From NCBI GenBank assembly GCA_020247085.1, contig JADCJJ010000450.1:1-46686 (forward strand): DNA of 46,686 nt. The letters are read 5' to 3'. Both the position numbers and the translations under genes were made by a program. This stretch comes from Myxococcaceae bacterium. Its GTDB lineage: Bacteria > Myxococcota > Myxococcia > Myxococcales > Myxococcaceae. Within the stretch, counting starts at the first letter, position 1. Each line of letters begins with the position of its first letter. Shown here one piece after another: positions 30,355 to 39,922 of this stretch. The notes under the pieces are model-generated. The model did not search any database. It was not told the DNA's origin and saw only the letters and a list, made by a program, of their open reading frames with translations.

Positions 30355-33300
30355 ATGAACCAACGCCGAACCCTGCTGGTCGCCGTCCTGAGCATCGCTG
30401 CCGTGGCCAGTGCGCAAGAGGCACGCCCCCGGGTGATGGTGATTCTCGACTCCTCGCGTTCGATGCTCGAGCCGACCAACACCGATTGGCCGCTGACGCA
30501 GATGAACAACTCGGGTGGCGACTGGGATCCGACCTCGCCGGGTACGCCCTGCAACAACAAGTTCTGCACGGCCAAGCGCGTCGCCGACTCGGTGATTCCG
30601 GACTTCACCGGCGAGGCCCGCATCGGCCTCACCACGTACTACCAGTTCATCCTGCGAGCCGACCGGCCGAGCACGGTCGAGACGACGTGCTTCTACGACA
30701 TCTTCTCGCCCCCGAACCGGGTGCGGCGGTTCTCGAGCGCGGTCGACCTCACGGGCAGCGGGCAGACCGTCTGCTCGCCGGCGACGTGTGACGGCAGCGG
30801 CAACTGCGCGCTGTCGGCGTGTGCCTCGGGCGTCGGCAACCCGCGCCACGTCAACTTCCCCGATAGCGTGGGCCAGGGCACCGGGGCGAGCCTCGACAGC
30901 ACGTGCGCCTTCCCTTCGGCGTACGCGCGCCCGCTGCTGCCGAACGGCCCCGGGAGCGTGCCGGACTGCTCCGGTGACCGCTGCTACACGCTGACGAAGA
31001 TTGGCGCGACGCCGGGCGACGCTGGCACGACGTGCACCGTGTACACCGCGCCGTCGATGGCAGCGCCGCGGAGCATCACCGTCGCGACGGCGGCCACGCT
31101 CGGCTGCGTCCCCGCCAACTACACCGAGGTGCTGCCGGGGTCGATGCCACTGACCAACGTTCAGCTGAACGTGCCGCTGGGCAACACGACCTGCATCACG
31201 GGGAGCCAGATGCCGCAGGCGCCGGTTGCGAACCCGATGGGGCCCCCGTCCATCGCAGGGTTGACGGCGAACCCGACCCTCGGCACCACGGCAGGTTCGT
31301 ACAACGGCAACGCGTCGGGCCTGAGGTGCACGAGCGAGGCGCCGTGCGACCTGTACCTGGCCTCGTCGGCCCCGACGGCGGTCATGAGCACCCGCCGGCA
31401 CTGGTTCGCCATGTTCAATGACACGTGGGTCCTGCTCCCTGACGCCGGGAGCCCGAACGCGGACCCCCCGCCGCCATCACTCGACACCTACACCGTGTCG
31501 CAGAGCATCGGCGGCATGGCCTACGTGTCTGACTTCTTCAGGTCCAACGTCGGTTCCGGGTCACGCCCCTTCCGGAACGGCTTGTCCACGGTGTGCGCCC
31601 CGACGGGCCGGTACTCGACCGGTAACCTCGAACAGTTCGGTGTCGCCAACGCCATCGGCCAGCTCGCCGCCTCCAGCACCCTGGACGCGGGCGTGGGCTC
31701 GGCGAACGAGTCGCCGGGGCGCTCGGGCTCGCCGGTGAACACCCTCAATTGCACCGGGCCCTTCCCCTGCGACGTCACGCTCCGGAACCAGGTGGATGTC
31801 GATACGCCCGTCGCCGGGCCCACCATCTATGACACGTCGAAGCTGCCGACGTCTCCGCCGCACTGGTTCGTCAGCGACGCTGGGAGCCTGGTCAACTACA
31901 CGGGCCGACTGGCGAGCCCCTCGCTCACGAGCTGCCCCGGGTCGTTCACCTGGAGCTCGAGCGCAACGGTGAACCCGGCAGCTGGGTTTCTGTGGAAGAC
32001 GGGAGAGACGCCACCGGGCAACTGCTCGGCCTGGGGGCCCTGCCAGTTCGACTTCGTGGGCTCGCTCCCGGTGTCGGCCCCGACGGGTACCTGCAATGAC
32101 GTGGTGCGATTCTCTGCGTATTCGTCGCTCCCGACCTGCTCGTTCAACGGGAAGACGTACAACGCCATCGACGCGGGGTCGCCGCCCAGCACCGTGAGCG
32201 ACGGTCCAGACATGGCCAACCCGTGGCGGGTGGTGGCCCGCATCCCCGAGGCGGCGTCGTGCGCGACTGGGACGTTCAGCCGCAACAGCATTGCCAACGG
32301 GCAGGTCGTGACTGGGGCGGCCGGCGAGACCACCATCAACTGTGCCACTGGCGTGTTCGGGCCCGGGTGCACGAACGTTCCGGGTGGGCAGGTGAGCGCC
32401 ACCGACCCCATCACCCTCACGTATGTCAGCGCACCGCTCGTCGGCGGGGCGGCGAGCGGGACGTCGGTCAACCACCTCGCGCCGCCCACGTCGTTCACCG
32501 GCTCGCCGTCGAGCGTCGTCGACCACCCGTCGTTTGGCCCGAGGAACCTCGGCAATCCCGCGCCGAACACCCAGCCCGAGTTCGTGCCGCTGACCGTGGC
32601 CGACGGCGTCTTCACCGTCGCGGGCGCTTCCATCACCGGGGCGACCTGCAACGTGGGCGAGACCGTCATGTCGAACAGCTCAATCCTTTGCTCCGGGGTG
32701 ACGCCCGTGGGCAGCCCGGCCCGGTGCAGCTTGAGGACGGTGGGTTGGAGCATGACCGGGACCGGGTGTGGCTCGGAGGGCGGGCCCTGCCGCCGGTGCA
32801 TGTATCAGCCGCTCCTCGCCACCTGGACCTCAGGCTGGAAGGACTGCACGTACACCGCCAAGCGCTACAACTACACCGTCGATGGCAGCGCGACCGAGTG
32901 CACCTACAGTCGGCGTGAGTGGGCAACCCGGTACAACGTGAGAACGTACAACTGTGAGTGGGAAATCGGCGCGCGGCGCTACGACTTCAACAGGCCGCAG
33001 CGTCAGTACTGCGAGTACTTCGCCGTGCCATCCGTGGTGCGAGCGACGCTCCCGACGTACAACTACGAATACCTGACGAAGGGCACTGAGCTCATCGGCC
33101 GCGGTAGCAAGCCGGCCGGCGCGGGGAACCTGTGCTCGTCTCCGTGGACGAGCGCGAACGCCTTCGGCATGGCGTGCCCAGAGACCATCGCGGGGTGCGC
33201 GGGTGTCTCCCCGGGCACGACGGTCGCGAACCTGACGACGTTGTTGAGTCAGAGCACCTGCCGGTTGACCTATGGCGGCTCGAAGTTCTCGCTCTCGTAC

Positions 33301-36300
33301 ACCAAGCCGTCCGAGGCCGGGTTCCACCACGGCCGAACCCAGGCGTACATGACGGATGCTGACTTCGCAGCCATCGACCAGTCGCATCGGGCCTGTGAGC
33401 TGGCCAGCAATGGAATTGGAACCCCGGTGACGCTGCAGAACGCGTCGGCGACGTGGTCCCAGGGTGGCTGGCCCGTTTCGAACTCCAGGGACGGAGACAG
33501 GACCGGGTCCAACGGCTGGGCCATGCACGACCAATACGGCAATACGGTGTCACCCTCGGGTCCCAGCGGTACGGTCATTCAGGAGGCCACGTTCGAGACT
33601 GGCGCGAATACGCCGGCGTACGCGACGGGCACGAGGTTTGTGCTGTTGGTGCATCAGATCTCGCCTCACAACCAGCATAACCTCGGGCGTTTTCGGCTCT
33701 CGGTCACGACTTCGGACCGGGCTACCTTCGCGAACTGCGCTGCGGGCACGGTTGGCACATGCGCTCCCTCCAGCGTCAGAGGAGGCGGTTCGTCGTGGAC
33801 GACGGTCGTGCCCTCGGCCGTCTCGAGCGGTGGCGCGACGATGACACCACAACCGGACGGCTCGATCCTCGTGACGGGGGTCAACCCAGCCACCGACGTG
33901 TACACGCTGACCTTCGAGACGCCCCTGACGGGCATCACCGGCTGGCGAATCGAGCTCATGAAGGACACGTCGCTGGCCAACGGCGGTCCGGGGAGAGCCG
34001 GAAACGGGAACTTCGTCGTGAACGAGTTCGAGCTGTTCCAGTCCGACCGTGGTTCACCGCCGCCGGTGAGCCCCGACACCTACCGCGCCCGGAACGACAC
34101 CATCCAGACGCGCGGCTTCTGCTCGGCGAGCGGTGACATGTCGGTCTCGGTCCGCCGGCTCATCTCGGACTACTTCGACCCGAACCCGGCCACCAACGCG
34201 AACAACCTGAGCATCTACACGGCCCCAGCCCAGTTCCCCGCGCCGTGGGTCGTGAGCTGGAACAACAGCGAGCGGAAGACCCAGGGTTTCAGCGCCGCCT
34301 CAGATGCGGGCGTCGAGGCCGTGACGGGCGCGCTCCCAAGCCGGACGACATTCGTCCCCATTCCCGACGACTCGGTGTACAGCATTGAGACGCAGCGACT
34401 GGCATTGCGTAGCGCGCTGAGGAAGTGCGTGCTCCCCAGTGAGGTCGACCTCGGTCCCGACGGCGGGTTGGCCGGTGGCGTGTGCGTCGCCGACGAGCGC
34501 GTGCGGAACAGCTCGGGTGCGCAGGTCGTCGGTGAGACGCCGCTCTACGGCTCTCTGTACAGCACGTACCAGTACCTCTTGAAGAAGTGGGAGACCGACG
34601 GTGTCGACGAGAAGCAGTGCCGTCCGTACAACATCGTGCTCCTTACCGACGGTATCGAGCAGACGCCGGCTGGCTTCACGGTCGGTGGTGCGTCGGTCGC
34701 GACGAGCGTGCAAGGGCTGGTCGGTAGTTTCCGCAACTTGAGCCCTGGCCCCAAGACCCGCCCCGACGTGAAGACGTACATCATCGCGCTCGGCACCGGT
34801 GCCGCCGGGAACTCCCAGCTCACCGACGTCGCCCAGGCCGGTGGCACCGAGCGCGCCTTCGACGCGACTGACTACAACCAACTCCTGACGGCGCTCCAGG
34901 GCATCTTCACCTCGATGACGGCGGGCCGGCTCTCACGGTCGCGGCCGGCGATTGGCACCGACGGCACCCGCATCTACACGACCGAGTTCCTCAAGCCCTC
35001 GGGCAGCGGTGACGGCGGCAGCAGCGCGCTCGATTGGTCAGGGTACCTGTCGTCGTTCATCATCAGCCCGCTGGGCGACGCGCCGACGTTGGCCTGGGAG
35101 CACTCGGCCAAGCTGAACAACGCCGCTCACCCGGCCCGCACCGTCGTCGCGGCCCTCTGCAACAACCCCGGCGCAGTTCGGTGCAGCAACGCCGACCGGG
35201 TCGTGGTGCCGTTCGCGACGTCGAGCCCCCTGCTCATGAACCAGCTCGACGACAGCCCCGACTTCGCCGCCGGCGCGGACGCGGGCCAGGTCGTCACCTT
35301 CCTCCTGAACCCCGGCGCGCCCAGCGGCAGCGGTGCGCCGTTCCTGGGGTCGACCGCGCTGCGCACCAGCCGCCTCGGGCCCATCTCGCACTCCGCGCCT
35401 GTCGTCGTGGGACGGTCGCCGTATGACCGCGAATACGGTGGCAGCACCGAGGCGCAGCGCAGTCAGTATGCCGCGTTCCAGGCCACGACGAACGGTGACG
35501 GTGGCCGCCCGACGGTCGTGCTCGTCGAGGGGAACGACGGCATGCTCCACGCCGTGCGCGAGCGCACTGGTGACCCGGCCTGCTCGACGTCTGAGACCGG
35601 CGTCGGGTGCCCCAACGGCCACGAGGCGTGGTCGCTCGTGCCCGGCTCGATGAAGTCGAAGATGCTGGGCGTCGGGCAGCCGAACCTGGTGACGCAGCTC
35701 TTCCGCCTGATGCAGGGCGGGTGGTCGGCCAACTACCTCAACAACACGGTGTCGGTGGCCGACGTCTGCGCCACGGGCTCAGGCTCGGCCAACGACTGCG
35801 TCGCGAGTGACTGGAGGACCATCGCCATCGTCACCATGCGCGAGGGTGGGCGAGGCATGTCTGCCTACGACATCACGTCGGGGGCGGCGCCCAACACGGC
35901 CCGCTTCCTCTGGGACTACGCCGAGGACGACCTCGGCCTTACGTACAGCATTCCGGCCATCGGCCGCGTGAGCGACGGCGCTGAGGAGCGGTTCGTCGCC
36001 GTCTTTGGCGGTGGCGTCGACGACCCGGCGACGGCTGACGTCGAGGGCCGGCGCATCTACGTCCTCAACGCCGTCAACGGGCAGCTCATTCGCGAGTACG
36101 ACAAGTTCCTCCGGGGCTCGACCTCGGTGTCGTTGAGCGAGGGCGTTGTGGCCAGGCCGTCGCTGCACCGCCGGCCGGGGGCCAACTTCTCGTTCGCGTC
36201 GAGCGGCTTCGTCGCGGCAGGGCCGTCGGTGCTGGCGATGCGCTTCGCGAAGGCGAACGGCACCCTCACCACCGACAGCAACCAATGGCTGCCCCAGGAG

Positions 36301-37074
36301 CTGTTCGACCCGACCTCGGGCCGGAGCGCAAGGCCTGCGACCGACACCACCGTCACCACGACCCCGGTGAGGCGGGTCGAGCTCGTCGACGCGGGCAGCC
36401 CCGACGCCGGGGTCGCGCCCAGCTACCAGCTCGTCGTGGACTCATCGCTGCCGCTGCCGTCAGCGCCGCCGATTCTCGCCCGCCCACGGCTCGCGCCGGT
36501 GCTGGTGCCCTCGGGCGATACCATCGACCTCTTCGTCGGCACGGGCGACGTTCGGACTCCCATCGACCCGGCCTCCGAGTTCCGGAACGGCAACTACTTC
36601 TACGCCATTCACGACTTCAACCTGCAGGACACCTCGGCGACCGAGAACGACGGCAGGGCAATGTGGGTCGTGAAGTTCCCGAAGCTGGGCACTGCGCCGG
36701 CACCAGAGCGGTTCGAGCAGGTGGTGAGCGAGCCTGGCATCATCTCGGGCTGCGTCATCGTCGCGACGTACACCACGCCGACGGTGGCGACGACCTGCTC
36801 GGGCGGTGGCGACGCGCGGTTGTACGGTTTCCGCCCACGCGACGGTGAGCTGCAGCCGTGTCTCGTCTACGGGGCCGGGCCGCTCGCCGGTCAGACGACG
36901 CCGGTCCTCGACATGCCGGGCTCGGGGATTCCGTCCGACCTCGTCTGCGTGGGCAACAGCTGCTACCTCAAGACGGAGCGAGAGACGACCTCCGGCGGCG
37001 GCAACCTGCGGCAGATTGGCGTTCGCGTGCCGCCCAAGCCCGGGTCGGTGCGCAGCTACCGGAGGATCAAGTGA
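30355..37074 (+). CDS. pilY1: Giant PilY1-type type IV pilus tip adhesin with a split vWA domain
   Basis: A 2239-aa exported protein. Signal peptide TLLVAVLSIAAVASAQ (~5-21). The von Willebrand A domain begins at RVMVILDSSRSM (metal-site DxSxS, ~27-38) but its later motifs, GETPLYGSL (Thr) and YNIVLLTDG (Asp), come at ~1395 and ~1424. The ~1,350 residues between form an insertion rich in Cys and Ser/Thr. It contains a repeated C(T/E)(Y/W) module (~822-905) and a ~220-residue domain (~1020-1235) with GWAMHDQYG, HNLGRFRLSVT and NGGPGRAGNGNFVVNEFEL, a pattern known from galactose-binding-like domains of planctomycete cytochrome proteins. The C-terminal ~700 residues are the PilC/PilY1 propeller (VVLVEGNDGMLHAVRERTG). 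The usual Ca-binding DxDxN loop is not obvious. Four minor pilins follow, so it should cap the pilus and bind surfaces. Confidence 0.82.
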   Translation: MNQRRTLLVAVLSIAAVASAQEARPRVMVILDSSRSMLEPTNTDWPLTQMNNSGGDWDPTSPGTPCNNKFCTAKRVADSVIPDFTGEARIGLTTYYQFILRADRPSTVETTCFYDIFSPPNRVRRFSSAVDLTGSGQTVCSPATCDGSGNCALSACASGVGNPRHVNFPDSVGQGTGASLDSTCAFPSAYARPLLPNGPGSVPDCSGDRCYTLTKIGATPGDAGTTCTVYTAPSMAAPRSITVATAATLGCVPANYTEVLPGSMPLTNVQLNVPLGNTTCITGSQMPQAPVANPMGPPSIAGLTANPTLGTTAGSYNGNASGLRCTSEAPCDLYLASSAPTAVMSTRRHWFAMFNDTWVLLPDAGSPNADPPPPSLDTYTVSQSIGGMAYVSDFFRSNVGSGSRPFRNGLSTVCAPTGRYSTGNLEQFGVANAIGQLAASSTLDAGVGSANESPGRSGSPVNTLNCTGPFPCDVTLRNQVDVDTPVAGPTIYDTSKLPTSPPHWFVSDAGSLVNYTGRLASPSLTSCPGSFTWSSSATVNPAAGFLWKTGETPPGNCSAWGPCQFDFVGSLPVSAPTGTCNDVVRFSAYSSLPTCSFNGKTYNAIDAGSPPSTVSDGPDMANPWRVVARIPEAASCATGTFSRNSIANGQVVTGAAGETTINCATGVFGPGCTNVPGGQVSATDPITLTYVSAPLVGGAASGTSVNHLAPPTSFTGSPSSVVDHPSFGPRNLGNPAPNTQPEFVPLTVADGVFTVAGASITGATCNVGETVMSNSSILCSGVTPVGSPARCSLRTVGWSMTGTGCGSEGGPCRRCMYQPLLATWTSGWKDCTYTAKRYNYTVDGSATECTYSRREWATRYNVRTYNCEWEIGARRYDFNRPQRQYCEYFAVPSVVRATLPTYNYEYLTKGTELIGRGSKPAGAGNLCSSPWTSANAFGMACPETIAGCAGVSPGTTVANLTTLLSQSTCRLTYGGSKFSLSYTKPSEAGFHHGRTQAYMTDADFAAIDQSHRACELASNGIGTPVTLQNASATWSQGGWPVSNSRDGDRTGSNGWAMHDQYGNTVSPSGPSGTVIQEATFETGANTPAYATGTRFVLLVHQISPHNQHNLGRFRLSVTTSDRATFANCAAGTVGTCAPSSVRGGGSSWTTVVPSAVSSGGATMTPQPDGSILVTGVNPATDVYTLTFETPLTGITGWRIELMKDTSLANGGPGRAGNGNFVVNEFELFQSDRGSPPPVSPDTYRARNDTIQTRGFCSASGDMSVSVRRLISDYFDPNPATNANNLSIYTAPAQFPAPWVVSWNNSERKTQGFSAASDAGVEAVTGALPSRTTFVPIPDDSVYSIETQRLALRSALRKCVLPSEVDLGPDGGLAGGVCVADERVRNSSGAQVVGETPLYGSLYSTYQYLLKKWETDGVDEKQCRPYNIVLLTDGIEQTPAGFTVGGASVATSVQGLVGSFRNLSPGPKTRPDVKTYIIALGTGAAGNSQLTDVAQAGGTERAFDATDYNQLLTALQGIFTSMTAGRLSRSRPAIGTDGTRIYTTEFLKPSGSGDGGSSALDWSGYLSSFIISPLGDAPTLAWEHSAKLNNAAHPARTVVAALCNNPGAVRCSNADRVVVPFATSSPLLMNQLDDSPDFAAGADAGQVVTFLLNPGAPSGSGAPFLGSTALRTSRLGPISHSAPVVVGRSPYDREYGGSTEAQRSQYAAFQATTNGDGGRPTVVLVEGNDGMLHAVRERTGDPACSTSETGVGCPNGHEAWSLVPGSMKSKMLGVGQPNLVTQLFRLMQGGWSANYLNNTVSVADVCATGSGSANDCVASDWRTIAIVTMREGGRGMSAYDITSGAAPNTARFLWDYAEDDLGLTYSIPAIGRVSDGAEERFVAVFGGGVDDPATADVEGRRIYVLNAVNGQLIREYDKFLRGSTSVSLSEGVVARPSLHRRPGANFSFASSGFVAAGPSVLAMRFAKANGTLTTDSNQWLPQELFDPTSGRSARPATDTTVTTTPVRRVELVDAGSPDAGVAPSYQLVVDSSLPLPSAPPILARPRLAPVLVPSGDTIDLFVGTGDVRTPIDPASEFRNGNYFYAIHDFNLQDTSATENDGRAMWVVKFPKLGTAPAPERFEQVVSEPGIISGCVIVATYTTPTVATTCSGGGDARLYGFRPRDGELQPCLVYGAGPLAGQTTPVLDMPGSGIPSDLVCVGNSCYLKTERETTSGGGNLRQIGVRVPPKPGSVRSYRRIK

Positions 37075-37712
37075 AGCTGCGGCGTGGGCCGAGGCGGGGT
37101 GTCACCCTCGTCGAGCTGATGGTGGTGGTCGCCATCGCTGGCATCCTGGCGGCGATGAGCGCCTACAGCTTCCGGGCGGTCAACGAGCTCGGCCGCCTCA
37201 ACGGTGCGGCCTCGACCCTCGCGACGGTGCTGACGAACACCCGCGTGCGCGCCATCACCGAGCGGTGCACCTACGTCGTTCAAGTCAGCGGGCCTGCCTA
37301 TGCGCCGGTGGCGGGTACCGTCGGTCAGGGGGGCTCGCTGACGCCGAACGCCGTCACCGTGTTTCGAAAGCGGGACTGCAACTCGGCCCAGGGGTTCTTC
37401 GAGACCGCCGCGGCGCCGTTGTGGCCCGACCGTCGCGTCGAGGACTACAACCTGAGCGAATTCGGGGTGATGGTGCAGCTGCCAGCGGCCGTCATCCCTA
37501 GCGGCGAGCTGGGGGACCGCGCGGTCTCCATCGCGTACACGGCCAACGGTCAGCGCCTCATCTTTCGCGGTGACCAGAACGGGGCGTTCGTAGACAGCGG
37601 CTTCGGCCTGGCACTGCCGCTCGGGCTGACGATTCGGCCCGCAGGAATGCCCACGTCGCCGACGCTGCGCGCCGTCAACGTCCCTGGCGCAGGCGCCGCG
37701 GAGGCGCCATGA
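37071..37712 (+). CDS. fimU: Minor pilin, FimU/GspH-like
   Basis: A 213-aa prepilin. GTG 37071 overlaps the PilY1 stop (GTGA) and gives a class III signal: a short basic leader then RRG|VTLVELMVVVAIAGIL, with Glu at +5. The globular domain has an early Cys pair (ERCTYVVQV, KRDCNSAQG). It falls in the GspH/FimU family by size and N-terminal helix. FimU links the pilus shaft to the PilV-PilW-PilX-PilY1 tip complex. The gene name is by position and family, as sequence alone does not separate FimU from GspH. Confidence 0.8.
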   Translation: MKLRRGPRRGVTLVELMVVVAIAGILAAMSAYSFRAVNELGRLNGAASTLATVLTNTRVRAITERCTYVVQVSGPAYAPVAGTVGQGGSLTPNAVTVFRKRDCNSAQGFFETAAAPLWPDRRVEDYNLSEFGVMVQLPAAVIPSGELGDRAVSIAYTANGQRLIFRGDQNGAFVDSGFGLALPLGLTIRPAGMPTSPTLRAVNVPGAGAAEAP

Positions 37713-38134
37713 GGACCCGCCGGGCGAGGGGTACGACGCTGCTCGAGACGATGATGGCCGGCGCGGTGCTCATGCTGGGCCTGGTGGGCGTCGTGCAGCT
37801 CATCATCAGCAGCATGAACCAGTTCGGGAACTCGACGGCGCGCATGACCGGCCAGGTCGCGAACGCCGACGCCATGGCCGACGTGCTGTCGATGCCGTTC
37901 CAGGCCTACTCGACGTTTCCCCTGGGCTCGGTCATCGATGGGGGGGTCACGACGGACGCGAGCGGCAGGCAGTACGCCCGCACCATCACCATCGCCGCCG
38001 CGGGCGATGGCGGTGTCGCCGCGAGGTTGGTCACCGTTGAGACGCGCTGGCGCGAGAACCTCGGCCCGGCGACCGTCAACCGCGTCGCGCGCTCGTCCAT
38101 CTTCATCTCGGAGCTTCCCGATGCGGGCCCCTGA
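37709..38134 (+). CDS. pilV: Minor pilin, PilV-like
   Basis: A 141-aa prepilin from ATG 37709, overlapping the fimU stop (ATGA). Leader RRARG|TTLLETMMAGAVLMLG with Glu at +5 before a hydrophobic helix. The remainder has no Cys and is shorter than typical PilV. A run of seven G occurs at 37940-37946. The start of the next gene overlaps its end by 14 bp. Confidence 0.75.
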   Translation: MRTRRARGTTLLETMMAGAVLMLGLVGVVQLIISSMNQFGNSTARMTGQVANADAMADVLSMPFQAYSTFPLGSVIDGGVTTDASGRQYARTITIAAAGDGGVAARLVTVETRWRENLGPATVNRVARSSIFISELPDAGP

Positions 38135-39338
38135 CCGCCGACGTGGTCTCACGCTCATCGAGTTGATGGTGTCGCTCGCCGTCACCGCCATCATCCTCGC
38201 GGCGGTGATGTCCATCGTCGTCACCATCACCCGGCAGCGGCGGGTGTCGAGCAACATCGTCGATACCCGGGTCAATGGCCGCGTGGCCCTGTCGATGATG
38301 CAGTTCGACGCCGTCAACGCCGGGTACCGCTTTGGGACGCCGGCCCTGGCCGCCTGGGTGACGCAGAACGTCACCACCGCGAACATCACGGCCCTCGGGT
38401 TGGACAACTGCGGCATGGCGGCGGGCTCGGGGTGGCAGGTCGTGCCCGGGACGGACGTCATCGAGTTCCGCGAGGGGGCCGCGGGCCGGGTGCCGGGCAC
38501 GGTGCTCGCCGGCATGGTGGGCTGCAGCTCGCCCGGCGCCTGCGTCGTGCCGCTGAGCAGCACCGGTGGCAACCCGTTCAACTCCACAGCCGAAGGCAAC
38601 GACAGTGTCGTCATCTTCAGCAACGGCACGACGGGCTGCGCGGGCCGGTTGACGACGAGCGTCGGCGACAGTGGTAACCGTCCGACGGTGGCCTTGCTGG
38701 CGCCCAGCCTTCGGCAGAACGCCACCACCTCGACCTACCCGGGCACTGGCGTCAACGCCTGCCCGTCGCAGTTCATGTCGGTGACGGCGCTGGCCTCGGT
38801 GACGCGCTATTTCGTCTGCAGGCCGACGGCGACCACCCCGACGCTGCGGCCGGCGCTCTTCCGGCAGCGCCTCGGGGGCACGCTGGCAGTGCTCACGCCG
38901 ACGGAGCGCGTGCAGGACGGGGTCGAGGACGTGCAGGTCGCGCCCGTTCTGGCGAACTTCATGGCAGGCGCGTCACCCGTCGGTGGGAGCGGCTGCACGG
39001 GTACCGGCGCCGCGTCTCGCTGCGTGTGCAACCTCACGCCGACGACCGGCTGCACCGGCTACGATCCGATCCCCGACGTCCTCGACCCGAACGGGAGCGC
39101 GGAGCAACGGAGCCCGATGCTGCTGCGCGCGCTCCGGGTCGCCGTCACCACCATCACCACCCGGCCTCGGGGCACCGCTGCCGAGGGGCCGCCTGCCGTG
39201 CGCCCCGCCTCGTTCGACCACGCCGCCGGCGCGGTGGGCCACATCGCCGACCAGGCCATCGTCGGAGCCGAGAACAACACCCGCGCCGTCGTCGAGGCAA
39301 CGTTCCTGCTGCAGAACACCACCCTGGTGACGCCATGA
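38121..39338 (+). CDS. pilW: Minor pilin, PilW-like
   Basis: A 405-aa prepilin from ATG 38121. Leader DRRRG|LTLIELMVSLAVTAIIL with Glu at +5, a PulJ/PilW-type hydrophobic helix and a large beta-rich body. Several Cys pairs (VGCSSPGACV, GCTGTGAASRCVCN) suggest disulfides. At ~405 residues it is large for PilW, in line with the oversized PilY1 partner. It sits between PilV and PilX in the normal order of the tip-priming complex. Confidence 0.8.
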   Translation: MRAPDRRRGLTLIELMVSLAVTAIILAAVMSIVVTITRQRRVSSNIVDTRVNGRVALSMMQFDAVNAGYRFGTPALAAWVTQNVTTANITALGLDNCGMAAGSGWQVVPGTDVIEFREGAAGRVPGTVLAGMVGCSSPGACVVPLSSTGGNPFNSTAEGNDSVVIFSNGTTGCAGRLTTSVGDSGNRPTVALLAPSLRQNATTSTYPGTGVNACPSQFMSVTALASVTRYFVCRPTATTPTLRPALFRQRLGGTLAVLTPTERVQDGVEDVQVAPVLANFMAGASPVGGSGCTGTGAASRCVCNLTPTTGCTGYDPIPDVLDPNGSAEQRSPMLLRALRVAVTTITTRPRGTAAEGPPAVRPASFDHAAGAVGHIADQAIVGAENNTRAVVEATFLLQNTTLVTP

Positions 39339-39922
39339 CGCCCCTTCAGCCTCGTCGCCATCGCCAGACGCGAGGCGTGGCCATGATTGCCGCGCTGACG
39401 TGCCTGCTCCTCGTCTCGGTGCTGGCCGCCGGGCTCTTCCTTCAGACGCGCGAGGCCGGTGCGCTCAACCGCGTCGTCTCGGCGCAGGCCGTCGCCGCGG
39501 CCAACGCGGAGATGGGGCTCCAGGAGGCCGTCCGCCGGGTGCGGTCGGCGCAGTTCGACGTCGCCACGCTCGCCGGTACCTGCACGCCGGCCCAGGTCGA
39601 CCTGCTCACCGTCAACCCGCCGAACGAGGCGCCGCCTGCTGGCGCCTGCAACTCGTTCATCAACGTCGGCCCCATCGTCGGTGTCGGGAACGACCCGATG
39701 CAGGGTGGTGGGCTGCTTTACCGCTTCATCGTCTACAAGCCGAACCCTGCGGGCGACCTCGAGCTGGCCGCCAAGAACGACCGCATCACCGTGCGCGTCA
39801 TCGGCTACTTCGGGCAGGCGGTCGACGCGCTGGGCGTCATCACCACCATCCTCGAGACCGAGGTCGAGACGGGCATCACCCTGACACCGCCCTGCCCGGC
39901 CGGTGACTACGGCTGTCAATGA
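39335..39922 (+). CDS. pilX: Minor pilin, PilX-like
   Basis: A 195-aa protein overlapping the pilW stop (ATGA). The leader RQTRG|VAMIAALTCLLLVSVLAAG lacks Glu at position +5, as is common for PilX/GspK-type pilins that sit at the very tip. Body with Cys at GTCTPAQV, GACNSF and the C-terminal PPCPAGDYGCQ. Together with the other three minor pilins it should prime pilus assembly and carry PilY1. Confidence 0.75.
   Translation: MTPLQPRRHRQTRGVAMIAALTCLLLVSVLAAGLFLQTREAGALNRVVSAQAVAAANAEMGLQEAVRRVRSAQFDVATLAGTCTPAQVDLLTVNPPNEAPPAGACNSFINVGPIVGVGNDPMQGGGLLYRFIVYKPNPAGDLELAAKNDRITVRVIGYFGQAVDALGVITTILETEVETGITLTPPCPAGDYGCQ

Noticed and set aside
37940-37946. Seven-G run in pilV as a phase-variation site
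   Set aside because: Runs of seven G are not exceptional in a genome this GC-rich; only the eleven-G tract stands out.
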